Part shown: in pieces, positions 38,225 to 47,222 of the stretch | Layout of the letters: each line of letters begins with the position of its first letter | How positions within the stretch are numbered: position 1 is the first letter of the stretch | Assembly (NCBI RefSeq): GCF_001509795.1 | Contig: NZ_LLZN01000055.1 | Coordinates: forward strand, 1 to 64,000 | Direction of reading: 5' to 3' | DNA from: Streptomyces sp. NRRL WC-3605 | GTDB taxonomy: Bacteria > Actinomycetota > Actinomycetes > Streptomycetales > Streptomycetaceae | Length of the DNA: 64,000 bases | Notes under the pieces: model-generated | What the model was told of the DNA's origin: nothing | The model's database searches: none | What the model saw: the letters and a program-made list of their open reading frames with translations, nothing else | Program-made: the position numbers and the translations under genes

Positions 38225-39106
38225 ATGATGCGCGCCGCGGCAGCGATCGTCTCTCTGGCTGTCAGCGGGGCGCTCGTCATCGCGACCTCGGCCTGCGACC
38301 AGGACGGATCGAAGGCGTCGAAGGTCCGCTACGGCGACTGTGACGTCTCGGGGCGGCACGGCGAGTTCCATCTGACCCCGGAGACGGCCGGGGCGCTCAC
38401 GGTCAAGACGACCCTGCCCGCGCCGGGCTGGTGGAACGGTGACACGCCGGACTCCGTCAGGAGCGGCTACGAGTACTGCATGGCCGCGAACATCGCCTAC
38501 CGCTCCGGACTCGACCGCGTCGACGTCAAGAACGCCCCCTTCCCGGAGGTCGTGTCCGGCCGGACCAAGGACTTCGACCTGGCCCTGGCACAGATCACGA
38601 TCACACCGGAACGCAGCAAGGTCGCCGAGTTCTCCCCGCCCTACCTCTCCTCGACCCTCGGCCTGCTGATCAGGGAGGGCGAGCGGATCGACGAGGACAA
38701 CATCAGCGACGTGCGCATCGGGGTGGCAGAGGGCACCACGGGCGAGCAGTTCGTCGAGGACCGCATCAAGCCGGTCAAGCCCGTCACGGCCTACGCCAAC
38801 GACCCGGAGATGATCACGGCCCTGGAGGACGGGCGGATCGACGCGGTCGTCCACGACACGACCATCCTGCTGCCGTACGCCCAGAAGGAGGGCAGCATGG
38901 TGAGCCTGGTGGGCCAGTACCGGACCGACCAGGGCTACGGCGCCCTCTACCCGATGGGTTCGCGCAACCGGACCGAACTGGACCGGGTCATCAGGCAGCT
39001 CATCGACGACGGGACACTCGCCAAGCTGTCGGCCGTCTATCTCGGGGCCGCCTTCGGCCGGGACCCGGCCAAGATCCCGTTCCTCACGGTCGACGAGAGT
39101 TCGTGA
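38225..39106 (+). CDS. Family-3 type solute-binding lipoprotein
   Basis: A 293-residue lipoprotein with signal peptide and lipobox ending at Cys24 (TSACDQDG). The mature part has the SBP_bac_3 fold used for polar amino acids and signals: FDLALAQITITPERSKVAEFSPPYL and VRIGVAEGTTGEQFVEDRI, with Arg in ITPERSKV as the usual carboxylate contact. No permease or ATPase gene adjoins, so it is an orphan receptor; it may feed an unlinked transporter or a sensor. ATG 38225 and 38228 are tandem. It converges on the SpoIIE-type gene with an 18-bp gap. Confidence 0.85.
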   Translation: MMRAAAAIVSLAVSGALVIATSACDQDGSKASKVRYGDCDVSGRHGEFHLTPETAGALTVKTTLPAPGWWNGDTPDSVRSGYEYCMAANIAYRSGLDRVDVKNAPFPEVVSGRTKDFDLALAQITITPERSKVAEFSPPYLSSTLGLLIREGERIDEDNISDVRIGVAEGTTGEQFVEDRIKPVKPVTAYANDPEMITALEDGRIDAVVHDTTILLPYAQKEGSMVSLVGQYRTDQGYGALYPMGSRNRTELDRVIRQLIDDGTLAKLSAVYLGAAFGRDPAKIPFLTVDESS

Positions 39107-39124
39107 CCGCGCGCCCCCACGGCG

Positions 39125-41980
39125 TCACAGGTCGAGGAGGCCGGTCAGATCCCCGGCGGCCTCGCCGTCGAGCGCCAGCTCAGCCCAGATGATCTTGCCT
39201 CGGTCGGTGTACCGCGTCCCCCAGCGGCGGGACATCTGCGCGACGAGGAACAGGCCGCGGCCCCCCTCGTCGGTGAAAGTGGCCCTGCGCAGATGCGGGG
39301 AGGTGCTGGTGCCGTCGGCGACCTCGCAGATCAGGCCGTCGTGGTCACGCAGCAGCCGTAGGCCGATGGGGCTGCGGCCGTACCGGATGGCGTTCGTCAC
39401 CAGTTCGCTGAGGATCAGCTCGGTGGTGAAAACCGCCTCGCCGAGCCCCCAGGACTCCAGCCTGCGGCCGGCCTCCGCACGGATGCGGGGGACGGCGGCG
39501 GGGTCGTCGGGCACGTCCCACTCCGCGACCTGGTCCGGGTCGAGCAGCCGGGTGCGGGCGACGAGCAGGGCGACGTCGTCGCTCGGCCGGGTGCGCAGCA
39601 TCGCATCGAGCACCGCCTGGCACGTGTCGTCGAGACTGGCGCCGTGCGTGGCGGCCAGCGCCTCCCGCAGCATGCCGAGCCCGACGTCGATGTCCCGGTC
39701 CCGGGCCTCGACCAGGCCGTCGGTGTAGAGGACGAGCCGGCTGCCGGCGGCCAGCCGGAGCTCGGCGGTCTCGACCGGCAGCCCGGCCCCCACACCGAGC
39801 GGCGGGGCGACCGGGATGTCGGGGAAGGTCACGGAGCCGTCGGGCGCGACGAGGGCCGGTCCGGGGTGGCCGGCCCGGGCGAGGACGCACCGCCCGGAGA
39901 CCGGGTCGTAGACCGCGTACAGGCAGGTGGCCCCGGTGATCGCCTCGGTGTCGCCCTCGACCGCCGCGTCGTGGTCGATCCGGGTGATGAGGTCGTCCAG
40001 GTGTGCGAGGAGCTCGTCCGGAGGCAGGTCGAGGGCGGCGAAGTTGTGCACGGCCGTCCTCAGACGGCCCATGGTGGCGGCGGCGTGCAGCCCGTGGCCG
40101 ACGACGTCGCCGACCACCAGGGCGACCCGGGCCCCGGGCAGCGGGATGACGTCGTACCAGTCGCCGCCGACCCCGGCCTGCGCGGGCAGGTACCGGTGCC
40201 CGACCTCCAGGGCGGACAGCTCGGGGAGCGTGCCGGGCAGGAGGCTGCGCTGGAGGGTGACGGCCGTCGTGTGCTCGCGGGTGTAGCGGCGCGCGTTGTC
40301 GATGCACACGGCCGCCCGGGTGGCGAGCTCCTCGGCCGGGGACACGTCGTCGCCCTCGAAGGGATCCTGCTCCGAACGCCAGAACTGCACGACCCCCAGC
40401 AGCTGGCCCCGCGCCCGCAGCGGCACCGAGATCATGGAGTGCATCCCGTACGCGATGACCTGCCGCGCGCGCTCCGGGTCCTGGGCGCGCCAGCCGTCGG
40501 CCGCGGCGAGGTCCGCCACCAGGACCGGCCGGCCGGTGGTGACACCGGTGGTGACGGGATTGCCGGGCCGGTAGCGCACCGGCGTTCCGACGGGCCGGAA
40601 GGGCGGGTCGTCCTGGATGCCCGCGACCGCCACGCGGCGCATCTCCGTGCTCGCTCCCGTGGGCTCGTCGCCGTGCAGCACGGACTTCACCAGTTCGACG
40701 GTGGCGAAGTCGGCGAAGCGCGGGACCGTCACCTCGGTCAGCTCCTCGGCGGTGCGTCGGATGTCGAGGGTGGTGCCGATCCGGGTCCCGGCCTCGTAGA
40801 GCAGTTGCAGACGCCCGCCCGCCACGTCGGCCCGGCCGGCGAGCGAGCGCAGCTCGGTGGTGTCGCGCAGAGTGGCCACGCAGCCCTCGCGGGGACCCAC
40901 GGGCCGGACGTTGACCGCGAGCAGGGTGTCACCGGCCAAGAAGACCTGGTCCGTGGCGGCACGGCCCGATCCCAGCAGTTCGGCCAGGGCCGGGTTCAAT
41001 CCGATCTCGGTGACCGGTCTGCCCTCGGCGTCCGGGGGCAGGGTGAGCAGGCGGCGCGCCTCGTCGTTGGCCAGCAGCAGCCTTCCGTCGCCGTCGAGGA
41101 TGAGGACGCCCTCGCGGACCGCGTGGAGCACGGCGTCGTGGTGCTCGTACATACGGGTCATCTCGACGGGCCCGAGGCCCCGGGTCTGCCGCCGCAGACG
41201 ACCGCTGACCAGCGCGGACCCGCCCGCGGCCAGGAGCAGCGCGACTCCGCCGGCAGCGAAGATCACCGGCAGCTGCTCCTGCACGACCCCGGTGACCTTG
41301 TCCACCGTGACGCCTACGGTGACGAGGCCGACGGCGTCGCCCTTGTCATTGAAGACGGCCACCGTCGAGTCGACCGCCTTCCCCAGGCTGCTGTCGAAGG
41401 TGGTCTGGTGGGGCTTGCCTTCGAGTGCGTTGCCGTAGGAGGTGGAGACGTGCTTGCCGATCTGGTCCTCGTCGGGGTGGGTCCACCGGAAGCCGTAGGG
41501 ACTGAGCGCCACGACGTAGTCGACGCCGGTCTTCTCGCGCACCGCCTCGGCGTGCGGCTGCAGCTCGGCCGTCGGGTCGTCGCTCTGCATCGCCTCGGCG
41601 GTGCCCCGGGCGTTCGCGAACGCCTCGGCCGTGACGAGCGACCGGTCCTTGGCCTCCTGGAGCGCGCGGTTGCGGTCCTGGATCACGAGGGCCGCCACGG
41701 CCGTGGCGATCAGCAGCAGCACCACGACGAACTGGAGCAGGAAGACCTGACCGGCGACGCTGCGCGGCTTCCGCCACGACAGCAGGCGCCGGCCGGCCGA
41801 AGCGCGCCGGGCCTTCGGGGCGGCTTCCGACGCCCCGCCTCCGGGAGGCACGCGATCGCGCCCACCCTCGGGGGGTACGCGGTCGCCCCCGCCCTCAGGG
41901 GGCACACGGTCACCCTCGCCCTCAGGGGGTACGCGGTCGCCCTGTCGGCGCGCTGGGGCGTATCGCCCTAGTTTGCCCAT
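39125..41980 (-). CDS. Membrane multi-sensor PP2C (SpoIIE) phosphatase with PAS, GAF and HATPase domains
   Basis: A 951-residue signalling protein, likely controlling an anti-sigma/anti-anti-sigma pathway. In order: a repetitive Gly/Pro-rich N-terminus (14-49), a membrane helix (79-100), an extracytoplasmic Cache-like sensor (to about 237), a second helix (239-259), a PAS domain (about 283-375) and a GAF domain (about 408-560). It ends with a SpoIIE/PP2C domain (GVGGDWYDVIPL, VGDVVGHGLHAAA, AGHPGPALV) and an RsbW-like HATPase (SELVTNAIRYG, DEGGRGLFLVAQM). The Asp residues that bind metal are present. Carrying both phosphatase and kinase modules lets it set the phosphorylation state of an unlinked STAS protein. 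It is monocistronic. Confidence 0.93.
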   Translation of the reverse strand: MGKLGRYAPARRQGDRVPPEGEGDRVPPEGGGDRVPPEGGRDRVPPGGGASEAAPKARRASAGRRLLSWRKPRSVAGQVFLLQFVVVLLLIATAVAALVIQDRNRALQEAKDRSLVTAEAFANARGTAEAMQSDDPTAELQPHAEAVREKTGVDYVVALSPYGFRWTHPDEDQIGKHVSTSYGNALEGKPHQTTFDSSLGKAVDSTVAVFNDKGDAVGLVTVGVTVDKVTGVVQEQLPVIFAAGGVALLLAAGGSALVSGRLRRQTRGLGPVEMTRMYEHHDAVLHAVREGVLILDGDGRLLLANDEARRLLTLPPDAEGRPVTEIGLNPALAELLGSGRAATDQVFLAGDTLLAVNVRPVGPREGCVATLRDTTELRSLAGRADVAGGRLQLLYEAGTRIGTTLDIRRTAEELTEVTVPRFADFATVELVKSVLHGDEPTGASTEMRRVAVAGIQDDPPFRPVGTPVRYRPGNPVTTGVTTGRPVLVADLAAADGWRAQDPERARQVIAYGMHSMISVPLRARGQLLGVVQFWRSEQDPFEGDDVSPAEELATRAAVCIDNARRYTREHTTAVTLQRSLLPGTLPELSALEVGHRYLPAQAGVGGDWYDVIPLPGARVALVVGDVVGHGLHAAATMGRLRTAVHNFAALDLPPDELLAHLDDLITRIDHDAAVEGDTEAITGATCLYAVYDPVSGRCVLARAGHPGPALVAPDGSVTFPDIPVAPPLGVGAGLPVETAELRLAAGSRLVLYTDGLVEARDRDIDVGLGMLREALAATHGASLDDTCQAVLDAMLRTRPSDDVALLVARTRLLDPDQVAEWDVPDDPAAVPRIRAEAGRRLESWGLGEAVFTTELILSELVTNAIRYGRSPIGLRLLRDHDGLICEVADGTSTSPHLRRATFTDEGGRGLFLVAQMSRRWGTRYTDRGKIIWAELALDGEAAGDLTGLLDL
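41834..41941 (-). repeat. Four tandem 27-bp repeats inside the SpoIIE-type gene
   Basis: Residues 14-49 are four copies of a nine-residue unit, consensus GDRVPPEGG. At DNA level the units are imperfect 27-mers in frame, so copy-number change would not disrupt the gene. The N-terminal cytoplasmic tail is otherwise unstructured. Confidence 0.85.
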
Positions 41981-42223
41981 TTTCTCAGTATCGGGGACGG
42001 GAGAGAGGGGCGCGGCTCAGGGCGGGGCGATCGTGCTCGGCGGCCGCAGCAGGGTTGCCAGGAGCGGGCCCCGCGTCGGCGCCTCGGCCGCACGCATCGC
42101 ATCTCGGCCGGGGCGAGTGCCCGCACGCCACCACCGGGTAATGCGCAGGCCGGCCGGGCCACGCCTGTCCTATTCTGACCGCCGCCGTCCCCGCCAGGAC
42201 GAGCCCGAAGGAGGGGTGGCAGA

Positions 42224-42748
42224 GTGCCGGACGTGTACGGGATCATGCTGGACGCCGAGCTGAGCCAGGCGTTCGACGTGTGGTCCGCCTATCTGGACGC
42301 CCGGACCGGCGAAGACCACCAGGCCCGCGCACGACTGCGTTCCACCTTGCGATCGGCCCGCGAGGCGGCCGCCGCGGGCGATCTCGAGTCCGCACGCGCC
42401 CTGGTGGCGGAGTTGTACGACGACGCGCGAGACGCCGGTCTTCCCTGGGCTCCGGTGCGGCCCGACGCCCGCACGGCGGACCGGCAGGCGCGCGACTACA
42501 CCAAGGACGAGCTGCGGCAGTTGCTTCCCGTGGACCAGCGTGAGGAACTCGACAGCATCGCGATCTACCTGAGCGTCACGCGTCGACGCCTCCGGACCGC
42601 CCCCGGCCTGGACGCGGCCACCTGCCGAGACATCCTGTACGTCTCGGCCCGCGCCGACATGGCCCTCGACCTCGCTCACCCGACAGCGGCGTGGCGGGAA
42701 CTCGAACGCCTCAAGGCCATCGCGCGACGCTGTGGCGTGGAGCCCTGA
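42224..42748 (+). CDS. Hypothetical protein, all-helical
   Basis: A 174-residue protein of unknown function. Translation starts at GTG 42224 with a strong GAAGGAGG. The sequence is rich in Ala, Arg, Asp and Glu with a helical pattern (QARARLRSTLRSAREAAAAG, then TAAWRELERLKAIARRCG) and no signal peptide or membrane segment. The N-terminal DVYGIMLDAELSQAFDVWSAYL may be an amphipathic region. It diverges from the SpoIIE-type gene across about 240 bp in which no clear element is seen. Coding status is supported by codon bias and the ribosome-binding site. Confidence 0.65.
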   Translation: MPDVYGIMLDAELSQAFDVWSAYLDARTGEDHQARARLRSTLRSAREAAAAGDLESARALVAELYDDARDAGLPWAPVRPDARTADRQARDYTKDELRQLLPVDQREELDSIAIYLSVTRRRLRTAPGLDAATCRDILYVSARADMALDLAHPTAAWRELERLKAIARRCGVEP

Positions 42749-42837
42749 GAACCGAGCGGAAACGACGGGGCCGCGACGACGAGGCCCACCGGTATCCGCA
42801 CCCCTGTTCCTCGACCCGGCGCCGAATCTCCGCGGCA

Positions 42838-42874
42838 ACAAAAAGAGGACCTCGACCTGATGGCCGTGGTCCTC
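42838..42874 (-). terminator. Rho-independent terminator of tRNA-Leu
   Basis: On the minus strand GAGGACC (42868-42874) pairs with GGTCCTC (42845-42851) and is followed directly by five T residues (A run at 42840-42844 on the plus strand). It lies 22 bp past the tRNA 3' end, one of the few classical T-tract terminators here. Confidence 0.75.
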
Positions 42875-42895
42875 GATCTCCATCGCTGGAGTGAG

Positions 42896-42980
42896 TGTCC
42901 GAGGGGGGACTTGAACCCCCACGCCCGATAAAGGGCACTAGCACCTCAAGCTAGCGCGTCTGCCATTCCGCCACCCGGAC
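42896..42980 (-). tRNA. tRNA-Leu (anticodon GAG)
   Basis: The minus strand from 42980 reads GTCCGGGTGGCGGAATGG and ends CCCCTCGGACA. The acceptor stem pairs, the anticodon stem CTAGC/GCTAG encloses the loop TTGAGGT with anticodon GAG, a long variable arm is present as expected for a class II tRNA, and the T-arm has GTTCAAGTC. CCA is not encoded. It decodes CUC and CUU. Confidence 0.96.
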
Positions 42981-43120
42981 TAGGTGTGCGCCGCCGTGCC
43001 GGGGTGTCCCGTCGGCGACATGGACAACAATACCAAGCTTTCGGAGTGCCTTTCACCTGCGTTTCCTTCCATCGGGCGGGGGTCCCGGACCTCGCGGCCC
43101 GGCCCGCCTAGGGTCGCACC

Positions 43121-44455
43121 ATGAGTGACTGGCTGGTTACACGGGGCCCGAACGCGGGGCGGCGCCGTCCGCGGGCGCTGTCGCCGTTCCGGGAGCATCT
43201 CCGGGACACCTTCTGGTTCGCGCCGACGGCCGCGATGGTGGGCGTGTTCGTCGTCTGGCTGGCGGCGCAGGCGCTCGACACGGCGATCGTGGACGCGCTG
43301 CGCGAGGACGGCGACTACGAGTCCATCGAGGAGCTGCTGCGGTTCGCGGAGGACGCCAAGACCGTCGTGAACGCGGTCGGGTCGGCCATGATGACGTTCA
43401 TCGGGGTGGTCTTCAGCATCTCGCTGGTGGCCGTGCAGATGGCGAGCGGGCAGTTCACCCCGCGGGTGGTCCGGCTCTTCGTGCGCAGCCGGATCACCAA
43501 GGCGACGTTCGCCGTCTTCCTGGCCACCTTCGTGCTGAGTCTGCTGGTGCTGACCTCGTTCGACACCACCGACGACCCGCGGAAGGCGACGACGCTGCCG
43601 CTCGTGCAGTCGGTCCTCACGCTCTGCATGGTGGCGCTGAGCCTGCTGCTCTTCGTGCTGTACGTGAACGGCACGCTGCGGCTCATGCGGATCAGTCATG
43701 TGATCGCGCGGATCGCCTCGGAGTCCTTCCGGATGGTGGCGTCGATGCCGCCGTCCGACGGCGGTCCGGACGCGCCCGGTCTCGGTGCGCCGACGGCTTG
43801 GGTGCCGCACGACGGGCGCGCCGGGGTGCTGCGGGACGTGCACATCGCGCGGCTGGTGCGGGTGGCCCGCCGGCACGGGGTGGTGCTGCGGCTGGTGCCC
43901 CGCATCGGGGATTTCGTGGTGCCGGGTACGCCGCTGCTGGCCGTGCACGGCGGGGCCGCCCCGCCCGCGGGCGCGCTGCGCCGCATCACGTCCGTGGGCG
44001 TGGAGCGGACGTTCCACCAGGACCTCGGATTCGGGCTGCGGCAGCTGTCGGACATCGCGCTGCGCGCCCTGTCCTCGGCGATCAACGACCCGACGACGGC
44101 CGTGCAGGCACTCGACCGGATCGTGCAGTTCCTCGCGGCGATGTCCCGGCGTCCGCTGGACGAGGCGGTGCTCCGGGACCGTGGCGGGGCCGTGCGGCTG
44201 GTGCTGTCCGTGCCGGGGTGGTCGGAGCTGGTGGATCTCGGGTTCGCCGAGGTACGGGTGTGCGGTGCTGACAGCCCGCAGGTGACCCGGCGGCTATTGG
44301 CCGGGCTGGACGACCTGCTGCTGCTCGCTCCCCCGGACCGGCGGGAGCCGCTGCTGCGGCACCGCGAGCTGCTGCGGCAGGCGGTCGAGGAGACCGTCCC
44401 GAACGCCTCCGACCGTGCGTTCGCGCTGCGGCCGGACCGGCAGGGCATCAGCTGA
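43121..44455 (+). CDS. DUF2254 family membrane protein
   Basis: A 444-residue predicted membrane protein. Four hydrophobic segments lie in the first half, beginning with APTAAMVGVFVVWLAAQAL and including VFLATFVLSLLVLTSF. The conserved DUF2254 block GVVFSISLVAVQMASGQFTPRVVRLFV is present, as is the C-terminal block FGLRQLSDIALRALSSAINDPTTA. The second half is soluble. The function of the family is unknown; resemblance to small ion-channel scaffolds is only suggestive. ATG 43121 is the start and it is transcribed alone. Confidence 0.88.
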   Translation: MSDWLVTRGPNAGRRRPRALSPFREHLRDTFWFAPTAAMVGVFVVWLAAQALDTAIVDALREDGDYESIEELLRFAEDAKTVVNAVGSAMMTFIGVVFSISLVAVQMASGQFTPRVVRLFVRSRITKATFAVFLATFVLSLLVLTSFDTTDDPRKATTLPLVQSVLTLCMVALSLLLFVLYVNGTLRLMRISHVIARIASESFRMVASMPPSDGGPDAPGLGAPTAWVPHDGRAGVLRDVHIARLVRVARRHGVVLRLVPRIGDFVVPGTPLLAVHGGAAPPAGALRRITSVGVERTFHQDLGFGLRQLSDIALRALSSAINDPTTAVQALDRIVQFLAAMSRRPLDEAVLRDRGGAVRLVLSVPGWSELVDLGFAEVRVCGADSPQVTRRLLAGLDDLLLLAPPDRREPLLRHRELLRQAVEETVPNASDRAFALRPDRQGIS

Positions 44456-44471
44456 CCGGATGCGGACCGGC

Positions 44472-44521
44472 CCGCCGACGCCCCGGTCGGTCCGGGCCGC
44501 CGATGCCCCGGTCGGTCCGGG
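44472..44521. repeat. Tandem 25-bp direct repeat
   Basis: Two adjacent 25-bp units (44472-44496 and 44497-44521) differ at one base; each contains GCCCCGGTCGGTCCGGG. They lie just after the DUF2254 stop. Downstream, a 17-bp block GGAGGAGCCGGTGCCGG recurs at 44535 and 44611, with diverged similarity continuing for about 60 bp, so the 218-bp gap is largely duplicated sequence. No gene is seen. Confidence 0.7.
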
Positions 44522-44673
44522 CGCCCGTGCTCGCGGAGGAGCCGGTGCCGGAGCGCTCTCCGACTGCCGCTCTCCGCCCGTCCGGGTGCCCGTGCACAGG
44601 GGGGAGGAGGGGAGGAGCCGGTGCCGGCAAGCACCCCGGGCTGCCGCTCCCCACCCCGTCCCGGTACCCATGC

Positions 44674-46215
44674 TCAGGGCAGCAGCTGGTACTCCGGGAA
44701 GTTCCCCGGCAGCCGCTCCCCCGGCGGGCCCTGCGTCACCGCGCGTACCAGCAGGTCGCCGCCGACGAACGCGCCGCGCCAGGACGCGCCGAAGCCGCCG
44801 AACAGCTCGTCCCGGTCGCCGCGTGAGCGCGGCGTGCCGTGGCCGACCTTGAACGCGCGGATCTGCGGGGCCAACCTGTCGTACGTGGCGCGGTCGTCGG
44901 TGGAGAGCGTGGCGACCAGGGCGCCGTTGGAGGCGTTCATGGCCGCCAGCAGCTCCGCCTCGGTGTCGACCAGGACGATCGTGTCGACCGGGCCGAAGGG
45001 TTCCGCGTGGTGCAGCGGGGAGGATCGCGGCGGGTTGAGGAGGGTGACGGGCTGGACGTACGCCGAGGTGTCCTGGCCGGGGAGGAAGCGGGCGTCGGAG
45101 AGCCGGCCGCGGTGCAGCGGGACGGCGCCCCGGTCGATGGCCTCAGCCACCTGGTCATGGAGTTCCTTGGCCTTGGCGGCGTTGATCACCGGGCCGAAGT
45201 CCAGGCGGGGGTACGGGTCGTCCGGCTGTTCGACCGCCAGGGGGTGGCCGATCCGCAGGGTGCGGACGGCGGGCAGGTAGGCGGCGAGGAAGTCGTCGAA
45301 CAGCTCGCGCTGGACGACGAAGCGCGGGTACGCCGTGCAGCGCTGTTTGCCGTAGTCGAAGAGCTTGGGGACGACGGCGGTCAGGGTGTCCCAGTCCGTG
45401 TAGTTCCAGATGCCCCAGGTGTTGAGTCCTTCCTGTTCGAGGATGTGGCGCTTGCCGAGGTCGGTGACGGCCGTGGCCACCGCCGCGCCGGTGTCGCGGC
45501 CGCCGACGAAGGAGACGCAGCCGATCTCGGGCGCCCGCACCAGCGCCTGGGACAGCTCACCTCCGCTGCCGCTGACGAGGGTGACGGGGATGCCCTCGCG
45601 GGCGGCGAGCGCGCAGGCCAGGGTCAGACAGGCGACACCGCCGTCGGTCGGGGTCTTGGCGATGACCGCGTTGCCCGCCAGGGCCTGTACCAGCACTGCG
45701 TGAACGAGCACGCTCATCGGGTAGTTCCAGCTCGCGATGTTGGAGACGGGTCCGTCGAGCGGGACCCGCTCCGCGGTCATCGGTCCGATGCCGTCGACGT
45801 ACCAGCGGACGCCGTCGATGGCGCGGTCGACGTCCGCCGTCGCGAGCCGCCAGGGCTTGCCGATCTCCCAGACGAGGAGCAGGGCGAGCAGGTCGCGGTG
45901 CTGGGCGAGGGCGTCGAGGGTGGCGGCGACGCGGGCCCGGCGTTCGTCGAGGGGGACGTGCCGCCAGGCGCGGTGCTGGTCGAGCGAGGCGCGTACGGCC
46001 TGGTGGGCGGTGGCCGCGTCCAGGCGGGGCGGGCCGGCGATGGGGCTGCCGTCGACGGGGCTGGTGGCGGGCAGCGCGCGGCCGTCCGCCTGCCAGGTGC
46101 CGTCCCAGAGGTTGAGGACACGGTCGTCTCGGAACGCCTCCGGGGCGACGGCGAGGCAGCGCTGCCAGGCGTCGGTCCAGGAGGTGCCGGACTTGAGGGT
46201 GAGGGTGGTGGCCAA
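44674..46215 (-). CDS. Aldehyde dehydrogenase family protein
   Basis: A 513-residue NAD(P)-dependent ALDH-superfamily protein. It has NIASWNYPMSVLVHAVLVQ (the NWNYP-type cofactor region), the general-base Glu in ILEQEGLNTWG and the catalytic Cys in YGKQRCTAYPRF. The substrate is unknown. It lies 108 bp downstream of sucD on the same strand and may be in that operon. In an oxalate locus it could handle an aldehyde such as glyoxylate, but that is inference only. ATG 46215 is the start. Confidence 0.88.
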   Translation of the reverse strand: MATTLTLKSGTSWTDAWQRCLAVAPEAFRDDRVLNLWDGTWQADGRALPATSPVDGSPIAGPPRLDAATAHQAVRASLDQHRAWRHVPLDERRARVAATLDALAQHRDLLALLLVWEIGKPWRLATADVDRAIDGVRWYVDGIGPMTAERVPLDGPVSNIASWNYPMSVLVHAVLVQALAGNAVIAKTPTDGGVACLTLACALAAREGIPVTLVSGSGGELSQALVRAPEIGCVSFVGGRDTGAAVATAVTDLGKRHILEQEGLNTWGIWNYTDWDTLTAVVPKLFDYGKQRCTAYPRFVVQRELFDDFLAAYLPAVRTLRIGHPLAVEQPDDPYPRLDFGPVINAAKAKELHDQVAEAIDRGAVPLHRGRLSDARFLPGQDTSAYVQPVTLLNPPRSSPLHHAEPFGPVDTIVLVDTEAELLAAMNASNGALVATLSTDDRATYDRLAPQIRAFKVGHGTPRSRGDRDELFGGFGASWRGAFVGGDLLVRAVTQGPPGERLPGNFPEYQLLP

Positions 46216-46323
46216 GGGGTCTCCGCTCTCGGTGCACAGTCGGGGGCGGTGGTGATGGCTGCGAGGGACGCTAGCGGGGGGCGGGCACGCCGGTAAGTGA
46301 CCGCGCGTGGACTATGAGTGACG

Positions 46324-47208
46324 TCACGCGCCGGTGGTGAGGCGGTCCAGGACCAGGCGGGCGGTGTCGGTGGGGGTGCGGCCGACCCGTACGCCCACGG
46401 CCTCCAGCGCCTCCTTCTTCGCGCCGGCCGTGCCGGAGGAGCCGGAGACGATCGCGCCCGCGTGCCCCATGGTCTTGCCCTCGGGCGCGGTGAAACCGGC
46501 GATGTAGCCGACGACCGGCTTGGTGACGTGGTCGCGGATGTAGGCGGCCGCGCGTTCCTCGGCGTCGCCGCCGATCTCCCCGATGAGCACGATCAGTTCG
46601 GTGTCGGGGTCGTCCTCGAACGCGGCGAGGCAGTCGATGTGGGTGGTGCCGACGACGGGGTCGCCGCCGATGCCGACGCAGGTGGAGAAGCCGACGTCCC
46701 GCAGCTCGTACATCAGTTGGTAGGTGAGGGTGCCGGACTTGGAGACCAGGCCGATGCGGCCGGGCTTGGTGATGTCGGGCGGGATGATGCCCGCGTTGGA
46801 CTGGCCGGGCGTGATGAGGCCGGGGCAGTTGGGGCCGATGACGCGGGTGCCGCGTGCCCTGGCGTGGGTCGTGAAGGCGACGGAGTCGTGGACCGGGATG
46901 CCCTCGGTGATGACGACGGCGAGCTGGATGCCGGCGTCGGCGGCCTCGGTGACGGCCGCCTTGGCGAAGGCGGGCGGGACGAAGACCACGGTGACGTCGG
47001 CGCCGGTCGCGTCGATGCCCTCGGCGACGCTGCCGAAGACGGGCACGGCCCGGTCGTCGAAGTCGACGGTCCGGCCGGCCTTGCGCGGGTTGACGCCGCC
47101 GACGACGTTGGTGCCGGCGGCGAGCATCCGCCGGGTGTGCTTCATGCCCTCGCCGCCGGTCATGCCCTGGACGAGGACCTTGCTCTCCTTGGTGAGGTAG
47201 ATGGCCAT
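46324..47208 (-). CDS. sucD: Succinate--CoA ligase (ADP-forming), alpha subunit
   Basis: CoA-binding subunit of succinyl-CoA synthetase, 294 residues. The N-terminal [20 protein letters not shown] is the CoA-binding Rossmann start, [11 protein letters not shown] follows, and the phosphohistidine motif is [13 protein letters not shown]. It lies 14 bp downstream of sucC. This pair sits beside oxalate genes rather than in a TCA-cycle operon, so it is likely a second, pathway-dedicated copy. Confidence 0.95.
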   Translation of the reverse strand: MAIYLTKESKVLVQGMTGGEGMKHTRRMLAAGTNVVGGVNPRKAGRTVDFDDRAVPVFGSVAEGIDATGADVTVVFVPPAFAKAAVTEAADAGIQLAVVITEGIPVHDSVAFTTHARARGTRVIGPNCPGLITPGQSNAGIIPPDITKPGRIGLVSKSGTLTYQLMYELRDVGFSTCVGIGGDPVVGTTHIDCLAAFEDDPDTELIVLIGEIGGDAEERAAAYIRDHVTKPVVGYIAGFTAPEGKTMGHAGAIVSGSSGTAGAKKEALEAVGVRVGRTPTDTARLVLDRLTTGA

Positions 47209-47222
47209 GTCGTCATGTCTCC

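Noticed and set aside
41834..41941. Possible CRISPR-like repeats
   Set aside because: The units are contiguous, in-frame and encode a peptide repeat, with no spacers. No cas gene is in the window.
39644..41971. A 775-codon open frame antisense to the SpoIIE-type gene
   Set aside because: It is a mirror of the GC-rich coding strand with no recognisable domain. The minus-strand gene has complete domain structure.
42896..42980. An integration (att) site at the tRNA-Leu gene
   Set aside because: tRNA genes often serve as attachment sites, but no integrase gene, no duplicate of the tRNA 3' end and no change in gene content was seen around it.
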